Shown: positions 17,802 through 26,205, counted from the stretch's first letter. The stretch is 52,722 nt of DNA from JBKHDT01 sp046541195 (GCA_046541195.1 JBKHDT010000011.1:1-52722), one strand, 5' to 3'. The notes: generated by a model from the letters alone, not told the origin. Numbers and translations are program-made.

Positions 17802-18107
17802 TCAGTGGCGACCGGCACAGGGGGGCGAGCTCGGCGCTTCCTGCGCGCGCCGCGCCCATTCCCCCGGCGTGTAGGCATGCACCGAAAACGCATGGACCCT
17901 GCCCATGAGTTCACCCAGCGCGGCGTGCACCGCCCGGTGCCGTTCGATCAGGGTCTGGCCACCAAAGCCCTCGGCGACCAGTACGCAGCGAAAGTGGCTT
18001 TCTCGACCGGCCCCGCCGGCATGCATGTGGCTTTCGTTTTGCAGTTCAAGGCGCTCTGGAGCAAAGCGCGCCTGGAGGGTTTCCCGGATTCTGGCCTCGG
18101 TGGACAT
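17802..18107 (-). CDS. BolA-family protein
   Basis: This is a small 101-residue protein with the BolA fold: LELQNESHMHAGGAGRESHFRCVLVAEGFGGQTLIERHRAVHAAL. The HMH and the RHR region contain the His residues that, in BolA family members, help hold a [2Fe-2S] cluster shared with a monothiol glutaredoxin. It probably takes part in iron-sulfur trafficking or stress responses. The start at 18107 has GAGG upstream; the longer frame is unlikely. It lies 99 bp after the start of the next gene upstream, in the same direction. No glutaredoxin gene is nearby. Confidence 0.9.
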   Translation of the reverse strand: MSTEARIRETLQARFAPERLELQNESHMHAGGAGRESHFRCVLVAEGFGGQTLIERHRAVHAALGELMGRVHAFSVHAYTPGEWARRAQEAPSSPPCAGRH

Positions 18108-18206
18108 GTGTGCCTCGACATGCTGGTGGGCGTTTTGCCCGATCACGAGACGCAGTCGGGCCATGCAAAGATAACCGAGAATCATGCGGGGTCAACTGGG
18201 TGCGCC

Positions 18207-19958
18207 TCAGAGCAGGCCGACACCCAGCCTGGAGTCCAGTTGTTCGGCAGGGGCGGGACGCCCGATGAGATATCCCTGGAACAGGTCGCAACCGAGTGAT
18301 TCGAGCAGGTCCCGCTGGCTGGTGGTTTCGACGCCCTCGGCGATGACCTCCATGCCCAGCGCGTGTCCCATCACGATGATTGCCTTGACGATCTCCAGGT
18401 CATCGCCGTCGGCCACGCAGTCCTGGACAAAGCTCTTGTCGATCTTGAGCCGATCGAAGGAATACCGCTTGAGGTAGCTCAGGGAGGAATAGCCCGTCCC
18501 GAAGTCGTCCAGTGCCAGCTTGACCCCGAGCTCCTTGACCTCGGCCAGTGCACGGGAGGCCACCTCCGGGTCACGAATCAGCGCCGTCTCGGTGATTTCA
18601 AGCTCCAGGAGCTCGGCATCCAGCCCCGAGGAATCCAGCGCCAGGCGGACCCGCTCAAGAAAGCAGGGCGAATGCAGCTGAACCGCGGAGACGTTCACCG
18701 AGACCGATACCTGGGTTCCGATGCGCTCGGCCCAGTCGGCAGCCTGCTGGCAAGCCTGCCGGAATATCCACCCGCCTGCCTCGATGATCAGGCCGGTTTC
18801 CTCGAGCAGCGGGACGAATTCCGCCGGCCCGCAGGCCAGTTCCGGGTCTTCCGGCGTCCAGCGCAACAGTGCTTCCACACCGTTGACCTCCAGGCTGCGG
18901 GCATTCTGCTGGAGTTGATAGACCAGTTCGAAGGACTCGTCGTCGAGGCTCTGGCGCAAGGCGGCCAACAGCCGGGTCTTCAGGGCCACCTTGCGCGCCA
19001 GCTCGTTGTTGTAGAAGGAAAAGCTGTTTCGCCCCTGGGCCTTGGACTCGTACATGGCCGAGTCGGCCGCCCGCATCAGGTCGATCGCCCGGTTGCCGTC
19101 CTTGGGGAAGAACGCCACGCCCATGCTCACCGTGACCCACACCCGAACCAGGCCCAGCTCGAAGGGGTCCTGCGCCAGGTGGATGATCTGTTCGAGTTGC
19201 CGGGTCAGCCGGGTCGGGTGGGACTCGTCGAGTGCCATCAGCAGGCCGAACTCGTCACCGCCCAGCCGGGCCAGAATGTCGATGGGCGGGGTCAGCGCCT
19301 GAAGACGGATAGCCATCTGCCGGAGCAGTTCGTCTCCCTTGGCGTGCCCGTAGGTATCGTTGATGTTCTTGAAGTGATCGACGTCCAGCAGGACCATGGC
19401 AGCCTGCCTGTTCTCGGCCGCCCAGCCAACGAGTACCTCGTCCGCCAGATCGAAGAAATGCCGGCGGCTGACCAGGCCGGTCAGGTCGTCGGTGGTCGCC
19501 TGCACGCGCAGCGAGCGCTCCACGTCGATGCGCTCGGTCACGTCCCGACCGATGACGATCAGCACATCCCGACAGCCGTCTCGAAACACCGGGAACTTGA
19601 GCACGTCGAAGACCCGCGTGGGGCCTTCCGGCATGGGGACTTCCTCCTGCAGCCGGCGCAGCGACCCCTGCGCCCAGGCCGCCTCGTCGGTCGACCGGCA
19701 CTCGGCCAGCGCCCCGCTCTGCCCGGGATAACACAGGGCGCTCAGCGCGTCGTCGTGCTTGCCGAACCATTCGCCCGGATTGATGCCGAACAGTTCCTCC
19801 GCGGCGCGGTTGGCGAGCAGCCAGTGCCCTGCACCGTCCTTGATCACCATGAAATCCGGGGAGGTATCCATCAGCAGCCGCAAGAGGCGAAAGCGGGCCG
19901 CCTCGTCATTCGACAGCGCCTCGTTGAGCAGGGATTCGGGGGGATTGGTTTCACTCAT
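18207..19958 (-). CDS. PAS-GGDEF-EAL cyclic-di-GMP protein
   Basis: This 583-residue cytoplasmic protein has a PAS domain (about 25-145, MDTSPDFMVIKDGAGHWLLANRA), a GGDEF domain with intact RLGGDEF, and an EAL domain with VEALLRW, VNVSAVQL, ELEITET, DDFGTGYSSL, DRLKIDKSF, IAEGVET and QGYLIGRP. The metal and catalytic residues of both domains are present, so it could make and degrade cyclic-di-GMP. The ATG at 19958 is preceded by GAGGAAG. It has no membrane segment; the PAS domain likely senses a cytoplasmic cue. It may influence pili or flagella encoded nearby (inference). Confidence 0.94.
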   Translation of the reverse strand: MSETNPPESLLNEALSNDEAARFRLLRLLMDTSPDFMVIKDGAGHWLLANRAAEELFGINPGEWFGKHDDALSALCYPGQSGALAECRSTDEAAWAQGSLRRLQEEVPMPEGPTRVFDVLKFPVFRDGCRDVLIVIGRDVTERIDVERSLRVQATTDDLTGLVSRRHFFDLADEVLVGWAAENRQAAMVLLDVDHFKNINDTYGHAKGDELLRQMAIRLQALTPPIDILARLGGDEFGLLMALDESHPTRLTRQLEQIIHLAQDPFELGLVRVWVTVSMGVAFFPKDGNRAIDLMRAADSAMYESKAQGRNSFSFYNNELARKVALKTRLLAALRQSLDDESFELVYQLQQNARSLEVNGVEALLRWTPEDPELACGPAEFVPLLEETGLIIEAGGWIFRQACQQAADWAERIGTQVSVSVNVSAVQLHSPCFLERVRLALDSSGLDAELLELEITETALIRDPEVASRALAEVKELGVKLALDDFGTGYSSLSYLKRYSFDRLKIDKSFVQDCVADGDDLEIVKAIIVMGHALGMEVIAEGVETTSQRDLLESLGCDLFQGYLIGRPAPAEQLDSRLGVGLL

Positions 19959-20283
19959 TCACGACTTCCTCGGGTCGATCCAGCCTCGACACCCTCGGTT
20001 TCCATGTTCGCCTGCAGGTTCTGCACGCGTTCGCTCCGGCCATTCCCTGGTCCGTCCGGCCACCGGCACGAGTGTTCAGCCAACCAAACACCGGTTCGGG
20101 TGACGCCAGGCAACCTCTGCAAGAAAGCCGTCCGCGGCTTCATGCAGCAATGCGCCGGCCGATGCACGTCCGGCCCGGACAGCATGCTTGACCTGCTTGC
20201 GCCCGGACGCGGCAGGACTGTCGTGCCCTGCACCGCAAGCGCTGCTTTCGTGCAGGGACTCCCGGGCAAACCACGCCCCGGTA
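19959..20283. other. Gap containing dispersed repeat
   Basis: The left half is the leader of the GGDEF-EAL gene. The right half (20118-20257) is repeat copy D. No gene is supported in these 325 bp. Confidence 0.5.
20118..20257. repeat. Dispersed intergenic repeat, copy D, with two hairpins
   Basis: Two hairpins occur in tandem. The first reads CTGCAAGAAAGCC-GTCCGC-GGCTTCATGCAG (20118-20148). The second has perfect arms CCCTGCAC and GTGCAGGG (20226-20257) with further pairing inside. Between them is GACCTGCTTGCGCCC, which resembles the GACTGGCTTGCGCC of copy A. It lies 27 bp past the stop of the kinase-Rieske gene and may also end its transcript, though T-runs are absent. Confidence 0.5.
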
Positions 20284-21519
20284 TCAGGCGCTTTTGCCGC
20301 CCAGGCGCACCTGTCCGTTCTCCACGACCACCGGCACCGGGGTCAAGGCTTCTCCGGCGCAGGGCCCGTGGATGCACAAGCCATCGTCGATCCGGAATCG
20401 TGCGCCATGCACCGCGCAGACAATTTCCCTGCCTTCGGCGTCGAGAAACTGGTCCGGCTGCCAGTTCAATTCGGCGCCGATATGGGGGCAACGATTCTCA
20501 TACGCTTTGAGCATATCCCCGGAGCGTACCAGAAACACCCGCCGAGTGGCATGGCCGTCGACCAGTGTCAGCTCCCGACTCCCCGGATCGGGCAACTCGG
20601 CCAACGCGACGACCTGCGTCTTTTCTGCGCGGGCACCGTCGGCAGCCCGATCCGACGCCAGCAGGTTGTCGAAACCGTCCTGGGCGATCTTGCGCTCGGC
20701 AAGGCGGCAGGCTTCCACCAGCGCATTGGCCAGCGTGCGCCCGTTAAGCCGGGCATCGATGAAGCCGGCGATGAAGGTATCCCCGGCACCGATGGTGTCG
20801 ACGACTTCCGGCACCGTCCGGGCCGGCTCGTGGAGGATGCCATCCTGCGTGCACAGGTAGGCACCGCGATCACCCCAGGAAAGTACCAGCACGGCATGCG
20901 GCGCCCACCCGCGCGCGGCGGCCAGGAAGACCTCCGGATCATCGAAGCCCCGACCACGGGCAAAGACCCGGGAAAAGAAGATGATATCCGCCAGCCCGAA
21001 CAGCCGGTCGATGCCGGGACGTTCCTTTTCCACCTCCAGGGATATCGGCTGATCCACCACGATGCTGCGCGCGAGGGCGAGCATGCCATCGAGCTCGTCG
21101 CAGTTGCGTCCTTCGAAGTGCAACCAGTCGAACTCGCCGAGCGCCAGGTCCATGAACGAGTCCAGTCCGTATTCGGGCAGGTCTCGGTAGTGCACGATGC
21201 TACGCGAACCGTTCCGAGTATTGAGGAGGATATAGGAGGTTGGCGCATGTCCGCCGGCAATCCGGCGGGCCGCGGAGATGTCGATACCCCGGTCGGTCAG
21301 ATCACGCTCGATCCGGCGTCCGTCCGGGTCCTCGCCCAGGGTGCCGGCGAAGTGGCACTGGTGACCGAACTGCGCCAGCACCGCAAGCAGGTTGGCGGCA
21401 TTGCCTCCGCGCCGTACGGTCTGCGCCACGGCGCGCACCTCGCTGTCCTCGGGCGGGTAGCCGTTCACATGGTTCACGATGTCCAGGGTTGCGATACCCG
21501 TGGCGAGAATCTTGGCCAT
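20284..21519 (-). CDS. PfkB-family sugar kinase fused to a Rieske [2Fe-2S] domain
   Basis: Residues 1 to about 295 form a ribokinase/ketohexokinase-type kinase: GGNAANLLAVLAQFG for substrate binding and DTIGAGDTFIAGF (GAGD at 244-247) with the catalytic Asp. Residues about 303-411 form a Rieske ferredoxin domain: Cys344-Pro-His346 and Cys368-x-x-His371 are the four cluster ligands. The join is in one continuous frame with no sign of a frameshift. Kinase and Rieske modules are seldom combined. The substrate is unknown; the kinase part looks closest to sugar kinases. The phosphoesterase gene lies 39 bp upstream in the same direction, so the two may be co-transcribed. Confidence 0.88.
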   Translation of the reverse strand: MAKILATGIATLDIVNHVNGYPPEDSEVRAVAQTVRRGGNAANLLAVLAQFGHQCHFAGTLGEDPDGRRIERDLTDRGIDISAARRIAGGHAPTSYILLNTRNGSRSIVHYRDLPEYGLDSFMDLALGEFDWLHFEGRNCDELDGMLALARSIVVDQPISLEVEKERPGIDRLFGLADIIFFSRVFARGRGFDDPEVFLAAARGWAPHAVLVLSWGDRGAYLCTQDGILHEPARTVPEVVDTIGAGDTFIAGFIDARLNGRTLANALVEACRLAERKIAQDGFDNLLASDRAADGARAEKTQVVALAELPDPGSRELTLVDGHATRRVFLVRSGDMLKAYENRCPHIGAELNWQPDQFLDAEGREIVCAVHGARFRIDDGLCIHGPCAGEALTPVPVVVENGQVRLGGKSA

Positions 21520-21558
21520 TGACCCGATTTCCTCCCCTTGCCCGGTACCTGGGCGTGC

Positions 21559-22089
21559 CTACTTGGTGAAACGATGAGGTTCGAGATGCCAATCGTCCGC
21601 GGTCGCGGTCAGAACGATGCAGGAGGGTCCGCCAAAGGTGCGCACCCGTCCTGCCGCGCCAGGATTGGCGATCCAGGGCGACGCACCGCGCTCGATCAGC
21701 AGCATGTGCGTATGCCCGTACACGATCAGGCGTGCATCCGGATGACGCGCCCGCAGCTTTTCGTGCCGCTGATAGGCGGGCAACACCCGGTGTCCGTGCT
21801 CCACGGCCAGTTGCCCGCCCGGCAGGCCGAGCGTCGCCGATTCCGGCAGGCGCTCCAGGAGGCTTCGGGTGTGCTCGGGCCACTGGGCCGCGGTGTCGTT
21901 GTTGCCCCGGACCGCAATCACGTGACCGCTGCGGGGCTCGAGTGCCCGCAGTATGTCGGGGTCGAGGATATCACCGGCATGCACGGCCACGTCGCATTCA
22001 GCAGCGATGTCGCGGACCCGCTCGTCGAGCACGCCATGCGTGTCCGAGAGCAGGGCCACGGTCACGAGCCGCTGATGCGCTAGATCCAC
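21559..22089 (-). CDS. YfcE/MJ0936-type metallophosphoesterase
   Basis: This is a 176-residue calcineurin-like phosphoesterase with all metal motifs: LSDTHG, HAGDILD, VRGNND and IVYGHTH. Relatives hydrolyse phosphodiesters and are usually stand-alone. The start is best placed at GTG 22089, just downstream of an AAGGAGGT site; the first codons (MDLAHQRLVTVALLSDTHG) then lead directly into the fold. The much longer upstream frame has no support. It precedes the kinase-Rieske gene by 39 bp. Confidence 0.88.
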   Translation of the reverse strand: MDLAHQRLVTVALLSDTHGVLDERVRDIAAECDVAVHAGDILDPDILRALEPRSGHVIAVRGNNDTAAQWPEHTRSLLERLPESATLGLPGGQLAVEHGHRVLPAYQRHEKLRARHPDARLIVYGHTHMLLIERGASPWIANPGAAGRVRTFGGPSCIVLTATADDWHLEPHRFTK

Positions 22090-22499
22090 ACGACCTCCTT
22101 GAGTCTGGTAACGGAAGCGCCGACCGGTTCGTCCCGCACGGTTCAGGCCATCCCCGTCAGCGATAACGGGCTTTTGGCGGCCAGTGCTTGTCGGCGACGC
22201 CTGTCGCTGAACAAGGACCACCCGACACTTGACTCGCCGGCGCTGCTGCGCGGCCGCTCGCGGCAGCGGCCACCGTGGCCAGGCACAGCCCCCGGCAAGC
22301 ACGTCCCCGGCGCAGGAACGCTCGCCCCCTTACGATCAGGAGCACGCGACAAGCGCAAGGACCACGCGCTGCAAAGCGGTTCCCGGCAGGAGAACACGCA
22401 ACCATTATTGCAGGATTCGGGTTGCTTGTATCGCCCTGCCGGTCACGATCACGCAAAATGGTCCCCCGGCACGACGCCCCCTGATCTGGAGCTCGCAGA
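22090..22499. other. Divergent promoter region, no gene seen
   Basis: These 410 bp separate the divergent phosphoesterase and rlmJ genes. Near 22398 an inverted repeat GCAACC...GGGTTGC flanks a TTGCAG that could be a -35 for rlmJ. Overlapping frames in this stretch have no recognisable domains or ribosome-binding sites, and I regard them as chance. Confidence 0.4.
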
Positions 22500-23321
22500 A
22501 TGAACTATCGCCATGCATTTCATGCAGGAAACCACGCCGACGTGCTCAAGCACCTGGTCTGGCTCCAGTTGCTCAAGGCACTGCAACAAAAGGAAAAGCC
22601 GCTTTTTGTACTCGACACCCATGCCGGCTGCGGGCTGTACGACCTCTCGGACAAGCGCGCCACCGAAGCCGAATGGGGGATTCAGCGACTTCGTGCCGAT
22701 CCCGGGGAAGCGCCGCAGCCAATCCGCGAGCTGATCGAAGCCACGCGCGGGGGCAGCGGCCGCTACTACCCCGGCTCTGCAAAACTCGTCGCCGAGCGGC
22801 TCCGCCCCAGCGACCGGCTCGTGGCCTGCGAACTGCACCCGGAAGAGGCCCGGGCGCTGGGAAAGCGGGTCCAGGGCCGCAACTGCCTCGTCCAGAACCG
22901 GGATGGCTGGCAGGCGATTCGCGCCCTGCTGCCGCCCGCCGAGCGACGCGCTCTGGTGCTGATCGACCCACCCTACGAGCGCGCCGATGAGTTTCGACTG
23001 GTGGAGCGCGGCCTGGCGGACGGCCTCAGGCGCATGGCGACCGGCATTTTCGCACTCTGGTACCCGGTCAAGAGCCGCGGGCCAATCGACGGGCTGCACC
23101 GCCGGATTGTGGCACTGACCGAAAGACCCATCCTGCGCATCGAGATGGATGTGTGGCCCGAAAGCCCGGGAAACCGGCTCAATGGCTCAGGCGTCCTGGT
23201 CATCAACCCGCCCTGGCAACTGGACACCCATCTGGCCGAAGCCCTGCCCTGGGTGCAGGAACGCCTGCGCAGAGACCCGCAGGCCGGCTGGCGCATCGAC
23301 TGGCTCCAGCCCGCCACATGA
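22500..23321 (+). CDS. rlmJ: 23S rRNA adenine(2030)-N6 methyltransferase RlmJ
   Basis: RlmJ methylates A2030 of 23S rRNA using S-adenosylmethionine. The 273-residue protein has the family signature MNYRHAFHAGNHADVLKHL at the start, the SAM-binding motif (VLDTHAGCGLYDL) and the catalytic IDPPYE motif of N6-adenine methyltransferases. The length is normal. The ATG at 22500 begins exactly at the conserved N-terminus. Its stop overlaps the next gene as ATGA, an odd pairing because pxpC has an unrelated job. Confidence 0.96.
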   Translation: MNYRHAFHAGNHADVLKHLVWLQLLKALQQKEKPLFVLDTHAGCGLYDLSDKRATEAEWGIQRLRADPGEAPQPIRELIEATRGGSGRYYPGSAKLVAERLRPSDRLVACELHPEEARALGKRVQGRNCLVQNRDGWQAIRALLPPAERRALVLIDPPYERADEFRLVERGLADGLRRMATGIFALWYPVKSRGPIDGLHRRIVALTERPILRIEMDVWPESPGNRLNGSGVLVINPPWQLDTHLAEALPWVQERLRRDPQAGWRIDWLQPAT

Positions 23322-24229
23322 CGCATCCGGTCTTTCGCGTTCTGCGCCCCGGCTTTCTTGTCACCCTGCAGAACGGCGGTCGCCAAGGCAGCATGCACCT
23401 TGGACTGGCCGAGGGCGGTGCCCTGGATCAGCCGGCGCTGCGCTGGGCCAACCGAATGCTGGAGAATCCGCCGGAAGACACCGCCATCGAAATCACGCTG
23501 GGCGGTCTGGTATTGCAGGTTCTGGATGACGCCGACATTGCGCTGACCGGCGCGGATGCCAACTGCCGGCTCGATGACCGCCCCCTGGAAAACTGGGAAA
23601 CCCACCGGGTCCGTGCGGGCCAGACGCTGCGCTTCGGCCATGCCCGCGACGGCCTGCGCAGCTACCTGGCCGTGGCCGGCGGACTGGCCGGCCACGCACC
23701 GACCGTACCCCGCGAGGGACTGGGCGGCCTGCGAAACGACGGTGCTCCCCTGGCACGATTCGATCAACTTGAGCGCGCAAGCCGACCCGCGCCCCTGCCC
23801 TGTCGTCGCCTGGTGCCCACGCCGCTCCGCCCGGCCGACGACCGCGACGGGCTGCCGGCCACGCTGCATTTTCTGCCGGGCGGGCAGTGGCAGGCGCTGC
23901 CCGATGCGACCCGCCTGGCACTGACGGACTGCGCGTGGACCGTGCGCAGTGACTCGGACCGGATGGCGGCTCGCCTCAGCGGCCCGCCACTGTGTTCGCT
24001 TCCAGGCATCCGCTCCGAGCCGGTCGCGCCCGGCACCATCCAGCTTCCCCCGGACGGGCAGCCGATCCTGCTGCTGGCCGACCGGCAGACCCTCGGGGGC
24101 TACGCCGTGGCCGGCTGGCTCACCCCGACCAGCCTGGCGCGGCTGGCACAGCTGCGACCGGGCCGCAGCATCCGGCTGCTTGCAACGGACGAGCGGACGG
24201 CCCGCGCACAGTGGCTTGCGGCCCGCTGA
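23318..24229 (+). CDS. pxpC: 5-oxoprolinase subunit C / carboxyltransferase-like (PxpC)
   Basis: This 303-residue protein has the AHS2/KipA-type domain: FRVLRPGFLVTLQNGGRQGSMHLGLAEGGALDQPAL at the front, GLRSYLAVAGGL in the middle and QTLGGYAVAGWLT near the end. In PxpABC this subunit works with PxpB and PxpA to open 5-oxoproline to glutamate with ATP. Neither partner gene is in the window, so it is either an orphan subunit or its partners lie elsewhere. It is translationally coupled to rlmJ. Confidence 0.88.
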   Translation: MTHPVFRVLRPGFLVTLQNGGRQGSMHLGLAEGGALDQPALRWANRMLENPPEDTAIEITLGGLVLQVLDDADIALTGADANCRLDDRPLENWETHRVRAGQTLRFGHARDGLRSYLAVAGGLAGHAPTVPREGLGGLRNDGAPLARFDQLERASRPAPLPCRRLVPTPLRPADDRDGLPATLHFLPGGQWQALPDATRLALTDCAWTVRSDSDRMAARLSGPPLCSLPGIRSEPVAPGTIQLPPDGQPILLLADRQTLGGYAVAGWLTPTSLARLAQLRPGRSIRLLATDERTARAQWLAAR

Positions 24230-24952
24230 CAACACCGCGGTGCCCGGACCCCCGACCGAATCGCCGGCCATGACGGACGATGCCAGGGGACCGGCCCGAG
24301 CTGGATACTGCCCCGAGTCCGTAACGCGGGGCGAGGAGATTTCGGGGTCGGGGTCGGGGTCGGGGACAATAAACAGGCCGCCGCGACCCCGGCACGAGGC
24401 AGTCTGCTCGACGGCAAGCCGTCCCGTGCCGGGCATCGGTGCGCCGATCAGCAAATCCTTGCCATTCGGTCCGTAACCGAAGCTCGCTTTCCTGCCCGTC
24501 AGGCGGGGGTACGCCGACGCAGCAAAGCCGCGTTGCAGGCCACCGATGGGAAATGCTCGACGGCAGCAGAAGAACACGCGCGATGCGCATTATGGTGGTC
24601 ATCCCGGCGCGGGGTGCAGGATCTGGCCGGCGGTACGCAGCTACCCGGTCCACCACCCGGGCGGAGGCAGCCGGCAAGTCCGGGGCAATACGCCCCGTGG
24701 ACCTGGCGGAACGAGCTTCAGGCAGAGGGCATTCAGGCGGAGGGCTTCAGCGCCCAGATTTCATGGCAGCACCATGCCCGGCAGCCGAATGCTGACAACC
24801 GGCGCAAAAGGCCCCGCCGGGCGCGGGACCATGCCGGCCGCTGCCGTGCCACCGCGGCCGAGCCGGCTTGATCCGGCCCGAAGCCTTCCGACCATTCGTG
24901 CCGCATTTGGCCACCAAGCACGAACGAGGCATGAATCGTTTTCTTGCCGCAA
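24230..24952. other. 723-bp region without a convincing gene
   Basis: This is the gap between pxpC and the HMA-like gene, which converge. It starts with a G4 repeat (24344-24365). Several frames cross it but none has a ribosome-binding site or known domain. The minus-strand frame through 24400-24677 is biased in composition, as in a translated non-coding repeat. The HMA transcript should end in the right part; a short GCCGG/CCGGC hairpin is near 24866. A degenerate mobile-element remnant is possible but not shown. Confidence 0.4.
24344..24365 (+). repeat. (GGGGTC)3GGGG tandem repeat, G-quadruplex candidate
   Basis: Four runs of four G separated by TC form a near-ideal intramolecular G-quadruplex on the plus strand. 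It is 115 bp past the pxpC stop and is followed by ACAATAAAC. It could fold in DNA or in the pxpC read-through RNA. Confidence 0.8.
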
Positions 24953-25354
24953 TCAGATCCGCGGGCCGAGCAGCATGCCGAGCGAGGCCGTTACCCCCCG
25001 GCTGACGACCACGTTGAACGCAATCCGCCCGACCTCGCGCGTGATGTCGAAGGACTTGCCGGATGAATGGCGCTTCGGCTTGACCCGGGCGGGTTCCTTG
25101 CCGATGGCGGCAATCTCGGCGGGCTGCTTCATGCACTCGCAACGGTTGAGCAAATCAATGATTCGTTGCGGGCTGGTCTCGTCCGTGTCGTAGCAGACCG
25201 TCACGCTCCCCGCCTTGGCGTTGAGGCGCACGGTATGGATGCCCTCCATCGTCCGCAACGCGTGCAATGCCCGGTGACGGGCAGAAGAATCGAAACGGAA
25301 TACCTTGGCACGGATACGCAGACGGCCAGGAACGTGGTGCAGGTACTGGGTCAT
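24953..25354 (-). CDS. HMA-like protein with GRxRxR motif (ferrosome-type cluster)
   Basis: This 133-residue protein starts MTQYLHHVPGRLRIRAKVF and continues into an HMA-like ferredoxin fold (MEGIHTVRLNAKAGSVTVCYD) without the CxxC copper motif. The C-terminus (GRIAFNVVVSRGVTASLGMLLG) is hydrophobic and Gly-containing and may touch a membrane. The same HHVPGRxRxR front appears in the protein at 30413-30757, and the ATPase at 26288-28387 has SGRMRFR. The ATG at 25354 has AGGAGG six bases upstream. It is separated by 521 bp from the rest of the cluster and has its own promoter and operator-like palindrome. Confidence 0.82.
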   Translation of the reverse strand: MTQYLHHVPGRLRIRAKVFRFDSSARHRALHALRTMEGIHTVRLNAKAGSVTVCYDTDETSPQRIIDLLNRCECMKQPAEIAAIGKEPARVKPKRHSSGKSFDITREVGRIAFNVVVSRGVTASLGMLLGPRI

Positions 25355-25429
25355 GGCAGGCCTCCTAGCGGCTCGTTGCGCATCGCAAACGGATGCGCAT
25401 TCACGAACGGATACAGGGATTGAGTCTTT

Positions 25430-25456
25430 AGTATAAACAGATTCGCAATGCGAATC
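25430..25456 (-). promoter_or_regulatory. -10 box and 8-1-8 palindrome of the HMA gene
   Basis: On the minus strand TATACT (25430-25435) is a good -10 box. Just upstream, GATTCGCATTGCGAATC (25440-25456) is a perfect palindrome with a one-base centre, covering the -35 zone, as expected for a repressor site. The 7-1-7 core geometry is that of Fur boxes, although the sequence is not the AT-rich consensus. A further inverted repeat GCGCATC/GATGCGC lies at 25378-25398 in the leader. Confidence 0.55.
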
Positions 25457-25522
25457 CATATCAATTACGACTAAACCGATCCGCAGTCCCAGGTCCGATT
25501 CGCCACGACACCCGTGGCGTGC

Positions 25523-25572
25523 CGGCGTGACGGCGTGACGGCGCGCCGTGGGCCGTGGGCCGTGGGCCGTGG
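25523..25572 (+). repeat. Short tandem repeats
   Basis: Two copies of CGGCGTGA (25523-25538) are followed by four exact copies of GCCGTGG (25545-25572). They lie in non-coding DNA upstream of the HMA gene. Such tracts vary in copy number by slippage. Confidence 0.85.
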
Positions 25573-25875
25573 CCGGATCGGCCCACGCCGGGCAACCGAC
25601 CGGAACCATGGACAGATCTTCCGCGCCACGCCATTTGCATGAGGCAGGGCGCATCGCTTCAGCGCGCAGCCCAGTGCACAGGAGAGATTGCTCCGGCATC
25701 GGCCTTGTGCATCCAGCGACCGGCTTCGCGGTCAGCGGCCAGTGTGCATGCACCCGCTGCCGCAAGCTGCCGCCGCACCGGGTTGCCTGCCCCCAAAGCC
25801 CAGGGCTGTCTGGCCCGATCGTGGTGCCGGCAGACAACCGGGACCCCCGGACCGTGATCCGGCCAGCATTCGGCC

Positions 25876-26205
25876 TCAGTCGGGCCGCGCGACGCCCGGG
25901 GTGTCCTCGGTCGACGCGGACTCCAGTCGCTCCGGCCCGGACGACGACTCGGCGGACGACTCGGCATCGGAGGTGCTGGTTTGCGATTCGTCGGTAGTCC
26001 TGCGCATGCGTGCCATGCGCTCGCCCAGCGCGCCAATTCCGTCCGCCATCTTGTCGGAAGCGGTCCGTGCGGTTTCCCGCGCCTTGCCAGAGACATCCTT
26101 GGCTGTCCGCGTCACGCCCTTGCGCACATTCTCGTCCTTGTACAGGTAGGTCACCAGGCTGCCGATGGCAACCCCCGCCACCAGGGGAACCAGATGAATT
26201 GCCAT
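25876..26205 (-). CDS. YtxH-like small membrane protein of the ferrosome-type cluster
   Basis: This 109-residue protein has one N-terminal hydrophobic segment (LVPLVAGVAIGSLVTYLY) followed at once by KDENVRKGVTRTAKD, an amphipathic charged helix, and a Ser/Glu-rich acidic tail. The layout resembles YtxH proteins. The segment GVAIGSLVTYLYKDENVRKGV parallels the KGALVGA...LSNEHVQETM segments of two other proteins in the cluster. GGAGGT lies nine bases before the ATG at 26205. It is 82 bp downstream of the ATPase gene in the same direction. It may be a membrane component of an iron compartment (inference). Confidence 0.72.
   Translation of the reverse strand: MAIHLVPLVAGVAIGSLVTYLYKDENVRKGVTRTAKDVSGKARETARTASDKMADGIGALGERMARMRRTTDESQTSTSDAESSAESSSGPERLESASTEDTPGVARPD

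Larger units (their letters stand above)
25355..25875. other. Control region and repeats between HMA gene and cluster
   Basis: This 521-bp gap has the promoter and palindromes of the HMA gene at its left end (25378-25456), short tandem repeats at 25523-25572, and about 300 bp with no supported gene. The right end should hold the transcript end of the main cluster. Confidence 0.5.

Noticed and set aside
18363..20510. 715-codon plus-strand frame
   Set aside because: It is the complement of the PAS-GGDEF-EAL gene, whose motifs are all intact on the minus strand.
22973..24577. 534-codon minus-strand frame opposite rlmJ/pxpC
   Set aside because: It lies antisense to rlmJ and pxpC, which have clear domains; its composition is that of a GC-rich shadow and it has no ribosome-binding site or known domain.
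24230..24952. Insertion sequence
   Set aside because: No transposase motif, terminal inverted repeats or target duplication could be found.
25545..25572. GCCGTGG repeats as a CRISPR array
   Set aside because: The units are 7 bp and contiguous with no spacers.
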